Assembly: GCF_002902755.1 (NCBI RefSeq)
Contig: NZ_PPRS01000005.1
Location: forward strand, 1 to 64,000
Origin: Mammaliicoccus lentus
GTDB lineage: Bacteria > Bacillota > Bacilli > Staphylococcales > Staphylococcaceae
Length of the DNA stretch: 64,000 nucleotides
Direction of reading: 5' to 3'
Shown here: one piece after another, positions 7,992-15,908 of the stretch
How positions within the stretch are numbered: the first letter of the stretch is position 1
Layout: each line of letters starts with the position of its first letter
Translations under genes and position numbers: made by a program
Notes under the pieces: model-generated
Database searches by the model: none
What the model was told of the DNA's origin: nothing
The model's input: only the letters and a program-made list of their open reading frames with translations

Positions 7992-8864
7992 TTATAAGTT
8001 GTATTTTGAAACGAGTGATTTAACTTTTTCTAATCCCTCATTATCTAAAGGTGCTAAAGGTCTTTTTACTTCTCCAGCTTCAATTCCTTTAGCTGATAAT
8101 ACTGCTTTTAATGTAGGGTATATTCCTAAAGCAAGTACTTGTTCGATGATATCGTTTGTTTCATGTTGAATATCATAAGCTTCTTGAATGTTACCTTGTT
8201 TAGCTAATTCGAAAATTTTTCTTGCTCTCTGACCATTAATGTTGTAAGTAGAACCAATTGCGCCATCTACTCCAGATATAGCTGCTTGAATAAGCATTTC
8301 ATCAAAACCAGATAAAATTAATTTATCAGGGAATGCTTTTCTAATTCTTTCTAATAAGAAGAAGTCAGCAGCAGTATATTTAATACCGATTACTTTTTCA
8401 TTTTCAAAAAGCTCTTCAAACTGTTGAATGGATAAATTCACGCCAGTAAGCGCAGGAATTGAATAAATAATCATGTCATTTCCAGTCGCTTCGATAATTG
8501 CATTATAGTAATATTTAATTTCTTCAAAACTAAATGGGTAATAAAATGGTGTAACTGCTGATAATGCATCATAGCCAAGAGAAGTAGCAAATTTACCTAA
8601 TTCGATTGATTCATTTAAATCTAATGCACCAACTTGAGCGATTAATTTAATTTCATCTCCAGCTTCATCTTTAACAATTTCGAATACTCGCTTTTTTTGC
8701 TCTGTGTTTATTAAGAAATTTTCCCCAGAACTACCATTGATATACAAACCATCAATACCTTGAACGTCGATATTTTGACGTACAATTTGTCTCAAACCTG
8801 ATTCTAAAATATTTCCTTCTTTATCAAATGGTACTAGTAACGCTGAATATAAGCCTTTCATCAT
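7992..8864 (-). CDS. nanA: N-acetylneuraminate lyase
   Basis: NanA splits N-acetylneuraminate into N-acetylmannosamine and pyruvate in the cytosol. The 290-aa sequence follows the DapA/NanA aldolase fold: GSSGEN at 44-49 binds the pyruvate carboxylate, Y134 is the catalytic tyrosine and K162 (GIKYTA) forms the Schiff base. The NGSSGENFL and [10 protein letters not shown] segments match S. aureus NanA. AAGGAG lies before a double ATG; the first, at 8864, has suitable spacing. It is the first gene of the minus-strand operon and faces the regulator operon across a shared control region with an operator and a cre site. Confidence 0.92.
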   Translation of the reverse strand: MMKGLYSALLVPFDKEGNILESGLRQIVRQNIDVQGIDGLYINGSSGENFLINTEQKKRVFEIVKDEAGDEIKLIAQVGALDLNESIELGKFATSLGYDALSAVTPFYYPFSFEEIKYYYNAIIEATGNDMIIYSIPALTGVNLSIQQFEELFENEKVIGIKYTAADFFLLERIRKAFPDKLILSGFDEMLIQAAISGVDGAIGSTYNINGQRARKIFELAKQGNIQEAYDIQHETNDIIEQVLALGIYPTLKAVLSAKGIEAGEVKRPLAPLDNEGLEKVKSLVSKYNL

Positions 8865-8899
8865 TAAAAACTCCTTTTTTATTTTTATAATTGATAATA

Positions 8900-8910
8900 T
8901 TGTCAGACCA
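8900..8910. promoter_or_regulatory. FadR/GntR-type operator in the nan divergent region
   Basis: TTGTCAGACCA fits the FadR-subfamily operator pattern TNGTNNNACNA at every fixed position. It lies between nanA and two FadR-type regulator genes, so binding by one or both is likely. This is inference from the pattern and context. Confidence 0.6.
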
Positions 8911-8924
8911 ATTTATAATTATAT

Positions 8925-8938
8925 TGTAAGCGATTGCA
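8925..8938. promoter_or_regulatory. cre site (CcpA catabolite repression)
   Basis: TGTAAGCGATTGCA differs at one position from the cre consensus TGWAANCGNTNWCA. Placed in the shared upstream region of the sialic acid genes, it predicts carbon catabolite repression, as expected for a secondary carbon source. Confidence 0.65.
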
Positions 8939-9013
8939 TCATTAAGTGTCAATTGTTTTTATAAAACTAGATTTTTGTATGATAAAATAAACTTTAAAAA
9001 GGGGGGAGATACA

Positions 9014-9700
9014 ATGATGAAAAGAACATCTTTAGTGGACGTAGCAGTTGAAAAATTAAAAGAATATATAACAATTCATCAATTTGAAAATGGTGATAAA
9101 CTCCCTTCTGAAAAATTACTCATTGAAAAATTAGGTGTTAGTAGAACAGTAGTAAGAGAAGCAGTTAGTAGGTTACAACAAAGTGGTTTAATAGAAGTTA
9201 AATCTGGAAGTGGTATGTATATAACTGAAAAAGATAAGCATCTATCTATGCTTTTTGAGTCTCACATGAAAGTTCATGGATTCAAAATTAAAGAATTATT
9301 AGAAGTACGTAAAATTATAGAATTAGGTGCTATACGTTTAATTATCGAAGGAAAATTAAACGTAGACTCTCAAAAGTTGAAAGATATTAATAAGAAATAT
9401 TATGACTCTATAAAACAAGCTGATCAATTGGCGCTATATGATTCGATTTTTCATGAAACCATCATTTTATTTACTAAAAATCAAACGCTTATTTCTATGA
9501 GTAAAGTTATTAAAGAATATTTTTCAAAGAATCAATTCAATAAAGTCGTAGTACAAGAAGATATAGAAAAATCTTTTTACGAACATGGTAAGATTATAGA
9601 AGCTATAGAATCGTTAAATTTAATTTTAGCGCATGAAATAATGAATAACCATCTTTCAAGAGTGTTTGAATGGATAGAAGATTTGGAGCGTAAATCATGA
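9014..9700 (+). CDS. FadR-subfamily GntR transcriptional regulator (first of a tandem pair)
   Basis: This 228-aa DNA-binding protein has an N-terminal winged helix (residues about 5-72; GDKLPSEKLLIEKLGVSRTVVREAVSRLQQSGLIEVKSGSGMYI) and a C-terminal all-helical FCD ligand domain. The FCD pattern D-x3-H (DSIFH) and two later histidines (YEHGK, NNHLS) suggest a metal site. The gene starts at ATG 9014 after a GGGGGGAG ribosome site, not at the upstream in-frame codon 8975. It overlaps the next regulator by four bases. It probably controls the divergent nanAT genes and its own operon; the staphylococcal NanR I recall is of the RpiR family, so this would be a replacement. Confidence 0.82.
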   Translation: MMKRTSLVDVAVEKLKEYITIHQFENGDKLPSEKLLIEKLGVSRTVVREAVSRLQQSGLIEVKSGSGMYITEKDKHLSMLFESHMKVHGFKIKELLEVRKIIELGAIRLIIEGKLNVDSQKLKDINKKYYDSIKQADQLALYDSIFHETIILFTKNQTLISMSKVIKEYFSKNQFNKVVVQEDIEKSFYEHGKIIEAIESLNLILAHEIMNNHLSRVFEWIEDLERKS

Positions 9701-10344
9701 GTAATTTAAATAAAATAGAAGTACAAAGTTTAAAGGAACAAGTTTTACAAGAAATTAAACAATATATTTTATCAAATGGCTTAACTATGGGCGACAAATT
9801 ACCTACAGAAAGAGCGCTTACTGAAATGTATGGTGTAAGCCGTTCTGTTGTACGAGAAGCACTTAGTTATTTAGAACATACAGGTGTTATAGAAACGGTT
9901 CAAGGTAGAGGTACAGTCATTAAAGCACCTGATGTAACGAGCTTAGTAGAAGGTTTTTTATTTAGTTTTCAAGTTGCAAATGGCTCGAAACAAGATTTAT
10001 TATCTTTAAGAATTATTTTTGAATGTGCAGCTATAGAAGAAATTATTAAAAATAATAAAGATATTGAATTATTGTCTCAAATAGTAAATGAGGATGTAAA
10101 GAATCATTATGAGAATGATCGTAAATTCCATCAAGCAATTTTACATTCGACTGGTAACGCACTATTTGAACAGTTGAGTACAGTCGTACAATCATACTTT
10201 TATCATATTGAAAATCAACAGCAAGAAATTGACTATAAAGAAACATCTCAAACACATAAACGTATCGTAGAAGCAATCCATAATAAAGACATCACAACTG
10301 CAAAAGAATTAATGACTAAGCATTTATCACTTAAGGAGGGCTAA
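9697..10344 (+). CDS. FadR-subfamily GntR transcriptional regulator (second of a tandem pair)
   Basis: A 215-aa regulator with the same layout as its neighbour: winged helix (GDKLPTERALTEMYGVSRSVVREALSYLEHTGVIETVQGRGTVI) and FCD domain with D-x3-H (DRKFH), H in SQTHKRI and H in TKHLS. The two proteins share the HTH architecture but differ widely in the ligand domain, so they are paralogues rather than one broken gene. The ATGA overlap with the upstream regulator and the single base before nanK show translational coupling. It might sense a sialic acid derivative such as ManNAc-6-phosphate; that is inference. Confidence 0.82.
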   Translation: MSNLNKIEVQSLKEQVLQEIKQYILSNGLTMGDKLPTERALTEMYGVSRSVVREALSYLEHTGVIETVQGRGTVIKAPDVTSLVEGFLFSFQVANGSKQDLLSLRIIFECAAIEEIIKNNKDIELLSQIVNEDVKNHYENDRKFHQAILHSTGNALFEQLSTVVQSYFYHIENQQQEIDYKETSQTHKRIVEAIHNKDITTAKELMTKHLSLKEG

Positions 10345-10345
10345 C

Positions 10346-11203
10346 ATGAAAATAGCTATAGATATAGGTGGAACTTATATAAAATCTGGAGTAATAGATG
10401 AAGCACAAAAACTTCATGGTTATCAAAAAGTCAAAACACCGGAAAATATTCAAAACGAAATACTTAATGAAGTTAAAAATATTATAGAAATGTATGTGAA
10501 GGACTTCGAGTTGAATAATCCCAAAGTAGGTATTTCAACAGCAGGAGTGGTTGACTCTGAAAAAGGTGTGATTACTTATGCAGGCCCGACAATACCTGGA
10601 TATAATGGAACAAACTTTAAAGAGTCATTGGCATATATCACTCATAATGTTGAGATTCACAATGATGTGTCTTGTGCGTTGTTAGGGGAATTATCTGAGC
10701 ATGATGGTAATACTCAATCATTATTTTTAATGACAATTGGTACTGGAATAGGAGGCGCTTATTACGAAGATAAATTATTAGAAGGTGCGAATTATAAAGC
10801 ATGTGAAATTGGTTATTTATTATATGATGAAGAGACAAATACAACGTATGAAGACCGTGCTTCAACAAATGCTTTAAAATCAATAATTAATAAGCAATAT
10901 AGAGAACCTGTTTCTGTAGAACAGTTATTTGAGTTGGCATATAGCGATGATGAAAAAGCAATGACTATATTAAAGAACTGGGCTAAAAAAGTCGCAGAAG
11001 GAATTGCACAAGTTCAAATAGTATTTGATCCTGAGATTATACTTATTGGTGGAGGTATCTCTAAACAAGAGGAGAAGCTGATTGATTTAATTGAACCATA
11101 TATAAATCAATATTTACCAGAAGATTATGGGCATGCACGTATTGAAACAACTTCAAAAGGTAATGACTCTGCTTTATATGGGGCTGTAGCACTTTTTAAT
11201 TGA
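10346..11203 (+). CDS. nanK: ROK family N-acetylmannosamine kinase
   Basis: NanK phosphorylates the N-acetylmannosamine released by NanA. The 285-aa protein has the ROK phosphate-binding start (AIDIGGTYIKSG), the sugar-binding and catalytic HNDVSCALLGEL segment with GTGIGGAYYED, and the C-terminal ILIGGGIS adenosine motif. The usual ROK zinc motif (CxCGxxGCxE) is absent; EDRASTNAL stands there, as I recall for staphylococcal NanK. It closely follows the second regulator behind an AAGGAGG site. The next step enzyme, the NanE epimerase, is not in the window. Confidence 0.85.
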   Translation: MKIAIDIGGTYIKSGVIDEAQKLHGYQKVKTPENIQNEILNEVKNIIEMYVKDFELNNPKVGISTAGVVDSEKGVITYAGPTIPGYNGTNFKESLAYITHNVEIHNDVSCALLGELSEHDGNTQSLFLMTIGTGIGGAYYEDKLLEGANYKACEIGYLLYDEETNTTYEDRASTNALKSIINKQYREPVSVEQLFELAYSDDEKAMTILKNWAKKVAEGIAQVQIVFDPEIILIGGGISKQEEKLIDLIEPYINQYLPEDYGHARIETTSKGNDSALYGAVALFN

Positions 11204-11235
11204 TTGTTAACTTGATATTTATTTTGGTTAACAAT
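11203..11235. promoter_or_regulatory. BirA (biotin repressor) operator of bioY
   Basis: ATTGTTAAC (11203-11211) and GTTAACAAT (11227-11235) are perfect 9-base inverted arms with a 15-base spacer, the BirA operator layout in Firmicutes. The bioY -10 hexamer TATAAT (11240-11245) follows at once, so BirA-biotinyl-AMP would block the promoter. The operator begins inside the nanK stop codon. Confidence 0.9.
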
Positions 11236-11276
11236 GTGATATAATATATCTTATCTTATTAATAGGAGTGAAAATT

Positions 11277-11828
11277 TTGAAGACAAAAGATATCGTTATT
11301 ATCGCAATGTTTACCGCATTTATAGCTATGCTAGCATTTATACCACCAATTCCGTTACCCTTTATGCCAGTTCCAATAGCTTTTCAAAATACAGGCATCA
11401 TGTTGGCTGGGTGTCTATTAGGGTATAAAAGAGGTACGCTTAGTGTAGTTATATTTTTATTATTAGTGGCAGTCGGATTACCTATTTTAACTGGAGGAAG
11501 AGGCGGATTAGGTGTATTTTTCGGTCCATCAGCAGGCTACATATTAGGATACCCGTTTATTACATTTCTTATTGGTTACTTTATCGATATAAAATGGAAA
11601 AAATTAACATTTGTTTACGTACTTATCATTAATATAGTAATAGGTGTACTATTATTGAATTTAATCGGTGGATTTATGATGGGGGAATTCATGAATATCT
11701 CTATTTCTAAGAGATATATTTTCGCAGCTACATTCTTGCCAGGAGATATCGTTAAAGCTATTTTAACAACTATGTTATTATTTAGTTTAAAACATATACC
11801 TGAAATTAAAAGGATAAGAAATAGTTAA
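11277..11828 (+). CDS. bioY: BioY biotin transporter, ECF substrate-binding component
   Basis: BioY is the biotin-capturing membrane subunit of an energy-coupling-factor transporter. This 183-aa protein has about six hydrophobic segments and the family features PVPIAFQNTGIMLAGCLLGYKRG and GRGGLGVFFGPSAGYILGYP. A GTG at 11268 is in frame, but AGGAG (11264-11268) overlaps it; the TTG at 11277 lies at correct spacing and gives MKTKDIV, so TTG is chosen. Its BirA operator supports biotin as substrate. The EcfAT energizing module is elsewhere. Confidence 0.88.
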   Translation: MKTKDIVIIAMFTAFIAMLAFIPPIPLPFMPVPIAFQNTGIMLAGCLLGYKRGTLSVVIFLLLVAVGLPILTGGRGGLGVFFGPSAGYILGYPFITFLIGYFIDIKWKKLTFVYVLIINIVIGVLLLNLIGGFMMGEFMNISISKRYIFAATFLPGDIVKAILTTMLLFSLKHIPEIKRIRNS

Positions 11829-11841
11829 GAGGTGAAGTAAT

Positions 11842-12594
11842 GTGATATCGTTTAAAGATATAATTACTGACGGCGATATTTTAGAAACTACAAATCGATA
11901 TATTCACTATCAAACTTTGCATAAAAGAATACAATATGATTCAAATAAAATAGTTTATAAAATTATGCCTGATTTACATACCTTTAAAAAAGATGAACAA
12001 ATGTTAAAAGTATTACATGATCAACATAAGCAACCATTTTTAAAATTTGTATTCCCAGAAAATGAGCGACTTGAGGAACCATTAAGTTCATATTTAACTT
12101 ATAGAGGTTATGAGTATAGTTGGATAGAATTATATGTAGTTACACCTCAAAAATTATTAAAAGAACCACATGATGATATAGAAGTAATGCCTACAGATGA
12201 AGATAATATTGTAGATTTTTTAAATATTTCTTATGAATTTGATAAAAAGTTTGGAACAGACTATGCAGAATTGAAAGTAGAAGATAATAAAAAGCAATTT
12301 AATTCGGACAATCCTATACAAGTCATTTCTTATTATAAAGGGAAACCAGCTGGGATTTTACTAATATGGGATAATGAAGCATATGTCGAACTAGATAGCT
12401 TTACTGTTAGAGAACCAATGAGAAGACTAGGTATAGGATCACAAATGCAATCATTTGTAGCGAATTATGCGAAAGGGAAATCCGTAATACTCGTTGCAGA
12501 TGGTGAAGATACTGCAAAAGATATGTATAAAGCACAAGGTTATCAATATGGTGGATTCCAATATGAAGCTTTAAAAGAATTTACAGTAGAATAA
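11842..12594 (+). CDS. GNAT family N-acetyltransferase
   Basis: This 250-aa protein has its GNAT acetyl-CoA fold in the C-terminal half: YVELDSFTVREPMRRLGIGSQMQSF carries the R/Q-x-x-G-x-G/A pyrophosphate-binding loop (RRLGIG), followed by the DTAKDMYKAQGYQYGGFQYE strand-helix end. The N-terminal half is a second, degenerate domain. The start is GTG 11842 behind AAGAGGTGA. It follows bioY by 13 bases and probably shares its transcript, yet a link to biotin is not evident. The acceptor substrate is unknown. Confidence 0.75.
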   Translation: MISFKDIITDGDILETTNRYIHYQTLHKRIQYDSNKIVYKIMPDLHTFKKDEQMLKVLHDQHKQPFLKFVFPENERLEEPLSSYLTYRGYEYSWIELYVVTPQKLLKEPHDDIEVMPTDEDNIVDFLNISYEFDKKFGTDYAELKVEDNKKQFNSDNPIQVISYYKGKPAGILLIWDNEAYVELDSFTVREPMRRLGIGSQMQSFVANYAKGKSVILVADGEDTAKDMYKAQGYQYGGFQYEALKEFTVE

Positions 12595-12603
12595 AAAGTA
12601 CAA

Positions 12604-12649
12604 AATGCTCTTTCTTTAAAATGCAGTTATGCATTTTTGAAAGAGCATT
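12604..12649. terminator. Bidirectional terminator (acetyltransferase / fdhD)
   Basis: AATGCTCTTTC (12604-12614) pairs with GAAAGAGCATT (12639-12649), and the inner AAAATGCA pairs with TGCATTTT, giving one very long hairpin between two convergent genes. Confidence 0.85.
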
Positions 12650-12667
12650 ATTCATGTAAACTAGTAG

Positions 12668-13459
12668 TTAATCTATTTCTAGTCGTTCTGGGTGAGAATA
12701 TACGTTAAAGCTACCATCTCTTATAAAACCTATAGCTGTTATGTTAAGATCATTAGCTATTTCAATAGCTAAATTAGTTGGTGCTGATTTGGAAAGTATA
12801 ACACCAACGCCAATCTTTGCTGCTTTTATTAATATTTCCGAGGAAATACGACCGCTAAAAATAAGCACTTTATTTCTTACAGGTATATCTTCTTGGATGC
12901 AGTATCCATATAATTTATCTAGCGCATTGTGTCGACCAATGTCAGCTCGATGTTCATAAAACATGTCGCCATCACTAATAGCAGCGTTATGCAATCCACC
13001 TGTTTGTTGGAAAATTTTACTTTCTGTTTGAAGTTGGTCCATCATACTAAGAATTTGATTCGGCTTTATTTTTATTTTTGAATTCGATATTTTAGCAGTT
13101 AAAGCATCATTGTTAAAATAAAAAGAGCGACTTTTACCACAACAAGATGAAATCATACGTTGTGTGAATTTATTATCTTTAAGATTTATTTTTTTATTTA
13201 GTTCTACATGAGCAAAACCTTTCGAATCATCTATTGAAATTTGCATTAAATCACTTTTTTTGAATATAACGCCTTCTGAAGCTAAAAATCCTAGAACAAG
13301 TTCTTTGAGGTTTTTCGGTGAGCAAATTATTGTAGCAAATTCTTCACCATTAACCATAATGGTAATCGGAAATTCAGTGACATAATCATCTGTAGTTTCT
13401 CTTAATTCTTGATGTTCATATCTTAAAATGGGTTGGTTAAAAGTCATATTCTGCTCCAT
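12668..13459 (-). CDS. fdhD: FdhD sulfurtransferase (formate dehydrogenase accessory protein)
   Basis: FdhD receives sulfur from a cysteine desulfurase and passes it to the bis-MGD molybdenum cofactor, which formate dehydrogenase needs for activity. The 263-aa protein shows the conserved FPITIMVNGEEF start, the sulfur-carrying cysteine pair C106-C107 (ISSCCGKS), and the cofactor-binding RADIGRHNALDKLYG and FSGRISSEIL segments. GAGGA stands before ATG 13459. It is divergent from modABC, and its upstream region holds the palindrome proposed to bind NreC. No formate dehydrogenase gene is in the window. Confidence 0.9.
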   Translation of the reverse strand: MEQNMTFNQPILRYEHQELRETTDDYVTEFPITIMVNGEEFATIICSPKNLKELVLGFLASEGVIFKKSDLMQISIDDSKGFAHVELNKKINLKDNKFTQRMISSCCGKSRSFYFNNDALTAKISNSKIKIKPNQILSMMDQLQTESKIFQQTGGLHNAAISDGDMFYEHRADIGRHNALDKLYGYCIQEDIPVRNKVLIFSGRISSEILIKAAKIGVGVILSKSAPTNLAIEIANDLNITAIGFIRDGSFNVYSHPERLEID

Positions 13460-13584
13460 ATATATTCCTCACTTTAATTATCGATTTATTTATGATTACT
13501 ATTTTACTGTGAAGAATGAACTTTTAAAAGAAGAAAGCTTTTACATAACTTACGTTATATTCTAAAAATTAAATTAATTTAGGT

Positions 13585-13598
13585 TAGGTAAAGCCCTA
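13585..13598. promoter_or_regulatory. NreC-like palindrome upstream of modABC
   Basis: TAGGTAAAGCCCTA matches the NreC site reported for staphylococcal nitrate genes (TAGGG-N4-CCCTA, from memory) with one mismatch. The same motif, with the same mismatch, lies before narG. It stands between divergent fdhD and modA, and could activate either. Confidence 0.55.
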
Positions 13599-13653
13599 AA
13601 TTGTCAATCATATTACCCTGAAAATTAATTTGATTATTCTATTTAATACATAT

Positions 13654-13671
13654 TTGTGAAAAAATATATAA
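13654..13671. promoter_or_regulatory. Rex-like half-palindrome upstream of modABC
   Basis: TTGTGAAAAAATATATAA agrees with the staphylococcal Rex consensus TTGTGAAWWWWTTCACAA at 15 of 18 positions, the left half being perfect. The right half may instead be the -10 element (TATATA, 13665-13670). Confidence 0.35.
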
Positions 13672-13743
13672 GGAACTTTCATTAATCGATTGAAAGGTGT
13701 AAATTAAGTTTATACATATTTTGAAACGGAGATGAATGAGAAA

Positions 13744-14511
13744 ATGAAGAAGGCCTTACTATTGATTCTGACATTACTACTTGTCTTAGCTGGATGTAGT
13801 TCAGAATCAAATCAGGACAAAGCTAGAAAAGAAAATGCTGACAAAACATTTACTGTTGCAGCAGCAGCGAGTTTAACAGATGTTACAAAAGCATTAGAAA
13901 AAGAATTTAAGAAAGAACATCCTAAAACAAAAATTAAATTTAACTATGGTGGGTCAGGTAGTCTTCGTAAACAAGTTGAAGCTGGCGCAGATGTCGATGT
14001 CATGATGTCAGCTAATACTTCTGATATCGATAAATTAAAAGATGAAGATAAAGTTTCTGAAGTTTATGATTATGCTGAAAATAAATTAATCATTATAAAA
14101 TATAAAAACTCTCCAATTAAAAATTTAAAAGATATCAGTTCACCCAAAAAAATATCTCTTGGTGAAGAAAAAAGTGTACCAGCAGGTCAGTATGCAATTG
14201 AATATATGAAAAAAGAAGATATATATAATGGCATGACGAGTACTTTTGTATTTGCAAAAGATGTTAAACAAGTACTAAATTATGTACAAAATGAAAATGC
14301 AGAAGCAGGCTTTGTTTATGCTACAGATATTTATAAAGGTAAAAATGAAAAAGTGAAAAATATTGAAAAATTGTCTGATGCACCTTTAGACAGACCTATT
14401 GTTTATAGAGCAGGTCTTGTAACGGATAATAAAGAAGCAAAAGAATGGTTTGAATTCTTAAAAACAAAAGAAGCCAAACAAATATTTAAAGATTATCACT
14501 TTGAAGAATAG
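13744..14511 (+). CDS. modA: Molybdate ABC transporter substrate-binding lipoprotein ModA
   Basis: ModA binds molybdate outside the membrane and delivers it to ModB. From ATG 13744 the protein has 255 residues with a classical lipoprotein signal (MKKALLLILTLLLVLAGC). The mature part shows the ModA pattern AAASLTDVTKALEKEFKKEHP, the YGGSGSLRKQVEAGADVDVMMSAN oxyanion site and the GFVYATDIY segment. An upstream in-frame ATG at 13732 lies directly against the GGAG ribosome site, so 13744 is preferred. It heads the modABC operon, which ends just before narG. Confidence 0.88.
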   Translation: MKKALLLILTLLLVLAGCSSESNQDKARKENADKTFTVAAAASLTDVTKALEKEFKKEHPKTKIKFNYGGSGSLRKQVEAGADVDVMMSANTSDIDKLKDEDKVSEVYDYAENKLIIIKYKNSPIKNLKDISSPKKISLGEEKSVPAGQYAIEYMKKEDIYNGMTSTFVFAKDVKQVLNYVQNENAEAGFVYATDIYKGKNEKVKNIEKLSDAPLDRPIVYRAGLVTDNKEAKEWFEFLKTKEAKQIFKDYHFEE

Positions 14512-14521
14512 GAGATAAATT

Positions 14522-15190
14522 ATGCCAGATTTAACACCACTTTGGATATCAATTAAAGTATCGTTAATCAGTACTATTATTGTATGCATATTAGGGATTT
14601 TTCTGGCGAAATTAATGCATAGATATAAAGGTAAAATGCGTCCTATTATTGAAAGTATTATTATGTTACCAATCGTTTTACCACCTACTGTGATGGGGTT
14701 TATATTATTGATTATATTTTCTAAAAACAAATTGTTTGGTGGCATTTTAGATGAAGTCTTTCATGTTCAAATTATATTTACATGGGTTGGAGCTGTCATA
14801 GCAGCTGTTATCGTAAGTTTGCCTTTAATGTATCAACACGTAATAAATGGATTTCAATCTATCAATCCTAAAATGTTAAACTCTGCGAGAACAATGGGAG
14901 CTAGCGAAAGTAAGATTTTTAGACAGATTATTTTACCATTATCAAAGCGAGCAATATTTTCAGGTATTGTAATGAGCTTTGCAAGAGCATTAGGTGAATT
15001 TGGTGCAACTTTAATGATCGCTGGCTATATACCTGGATTAACGAATACATTACCTTTAGAAATATATTTCTTAGTTCAAGCAGGAGAAGAACATAAAGCC
15101 TGGATATGGGTGCTTGTATTGATTGCATTTGCTATTTGCGTTATTAGCACTATTAACATATTGAACCAGAAGAATCATAAATGGGAGTAG
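14522..15190 (+). CDS. modB: Molybdate ABC transporter permease ModB
   Basis: ModB forms the membrane channel of the molybdate importer as a dimer. The 222-aa protein has about five or six hydrophobic segments. It carries the EAA-loop signature that couples to the ATPase (NSARTMGASESKIFRQIILPLSKRAIFSGIVMSFARALGEFGATLMIAG) and the motif LPIVLPPTVMGF near residue 55. It starts 10 bases after modA and is followed six bases later by modC. Confidence 0.9.
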   Translation: MPDLTPLWISIKVSLISTIIVCILGIFLAKLMHRYKGKMRPIIESIIMLPIVLPPTVMGFILLIIFSKNKLFGGILDEVFHVQIIFTWVGAVIAAVIVSLPLMYQHVINGFQSINPKMLNSARTMGASESKIFRQIILPLSKRAIFSGIVMSFARALGEFGATLMIAGYIPGLTNTLPLEIYFLVQAGEEHKAWIWVLVLIAFAICVISTINILNQKNHKWE

Positions 15191-15196
15191 ATATTA

Positions 15197-15796
15197 GTGA
15201 TTGATATTCAAATTAAAAAGCATTTCAAAACGCGAACGATTGAAATGAACGTTCAATCTAATGAACCTAAAATATACGCAATAGTAGGTAAGTCGGGAAT
15301 AGGTAAAACGACGATGTTAAATATAATAGCAGGTTTGAATGAAGCGGATGACTGTAAGATTAAAGTTAACCACAATTTATTAAGTGATCATCACCATTTA
15401 GTAAAAGTACAAGATAGAAATATAGGTTATTTATTCCAAGATTATCAACTTTTTCCCCATATGACGGTAAATGAAAACATTCATTTTATGACAAGTCAAA
15501 ATGAAAATACAAAACAATTAATTAAACATTTGCGAATTGAACATTGCTTAAAGCAATATCCTTCAACATTATCGGGTGGAGAATCACAACGCGTTGCACT
15601 TTGTAGAGTTTTAAGTGTGAAACCTAATTTATTATTGCTAGATGAACCATTTTCTAGTCTTGATGATGAAACTAAAGAAGAAGGGATGAACCTTATTAAA
15701 TATATATTTAATACATGGCATATTCCTATCATTCTCGTAACACATTCTAAAAAAGAAGTTCAACGATTAGCACATGAAATAATAGAGATTAAATGA
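15197..15796 (+). CDS. modC: Molybdate ABC transporter ATPase ModC (short form)
   Basis: This 199-aa ATPase drives molybdate import. Walker A is GKSGIGKTT (31-39), the Q-loop lies in GYLFQDYQLFPHMTVNENI, the signature is LSGGESQRV and Walker B is LLLLDEPFSSLDDE, with an H-loop in VTHSKKE. It stops after the nucleotide-binding domain and lacks the C-terminal MOP/TOBE domain of E. coli ModC, so it cannot sense molybdate in that way. All ATPase motifs are intact and the reading frame ends cleanly before a terminator, so it is a natural short form. Start: GTG 15197 behind GGGAG. Confidence 0.85.
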   Translation: MIDIQIKKHFKTRTIEMNVQSNEPKIYAIVGKSGIGKTTMLNIIAGLNEADDCKIKVNHNLLSDHHHLVKVQDRNIGYLFQDYQLFPHMTVNENIHFMTSQNENTKQLIKHLRIEHCLKQYPSTLSGGESQRVALCRVLSVKPNLLLLDEPFSSLDDETKEEGMNLIKYIFNTWHIPIILVTHSKKEVQRLAHEIIEIK

Positions 15797-15819
15797 ATAT
15801 TTAACTTAATAATATTTGT

Positions 15820-15853
15820 AAGCTGAGGCATTTATCGATGTCTCAGCTTTTTT
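15820..15853 (+). terminator. Intrinsic terminator after modC
   Basis: AAGCTGAGGCAT (15820-15831) pairs with ATGTCTCAGCTT (15838-15849), followed by Ts. It separates modABC from the narGHJI promoter. Confidence 0.8.
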
Positions 15854-15883
15854 ATCTTTAGTTAGGGATTTCGAGAAGCGGTA

Positions 15884-15897
15884 TAGGTAATCCCCTA
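15884..15897. promoter_or_regulatory. NreC-like palindrome upstream of narGHJI
   Basis: TAGGTAATCCCCTA matches TAGGG-N4-CCCTA with one mismatch. It ends about 24 bases before a TACAAT -10 candidate (15922-15927) that has no good -35, as expected for an activator-dependent promoter. Confidence 0.65.
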
Positions 15898-15908
15898 ATA
15901 CATATACT

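Noticed and set aside
9014..10344. The two GntR genes as one frameshifted gene
   Set aside because: Each encodes a full winged helix plus FCD domain and each has its own start.
15197..15796. modC as a truncated pseudogene
   Set aside because: It lacks the MOP/TOBE domain, but all ATPase motifs are intact and the gene ends cleanly before a terminator; short ModC is usual in staphylococci as far as I recall.
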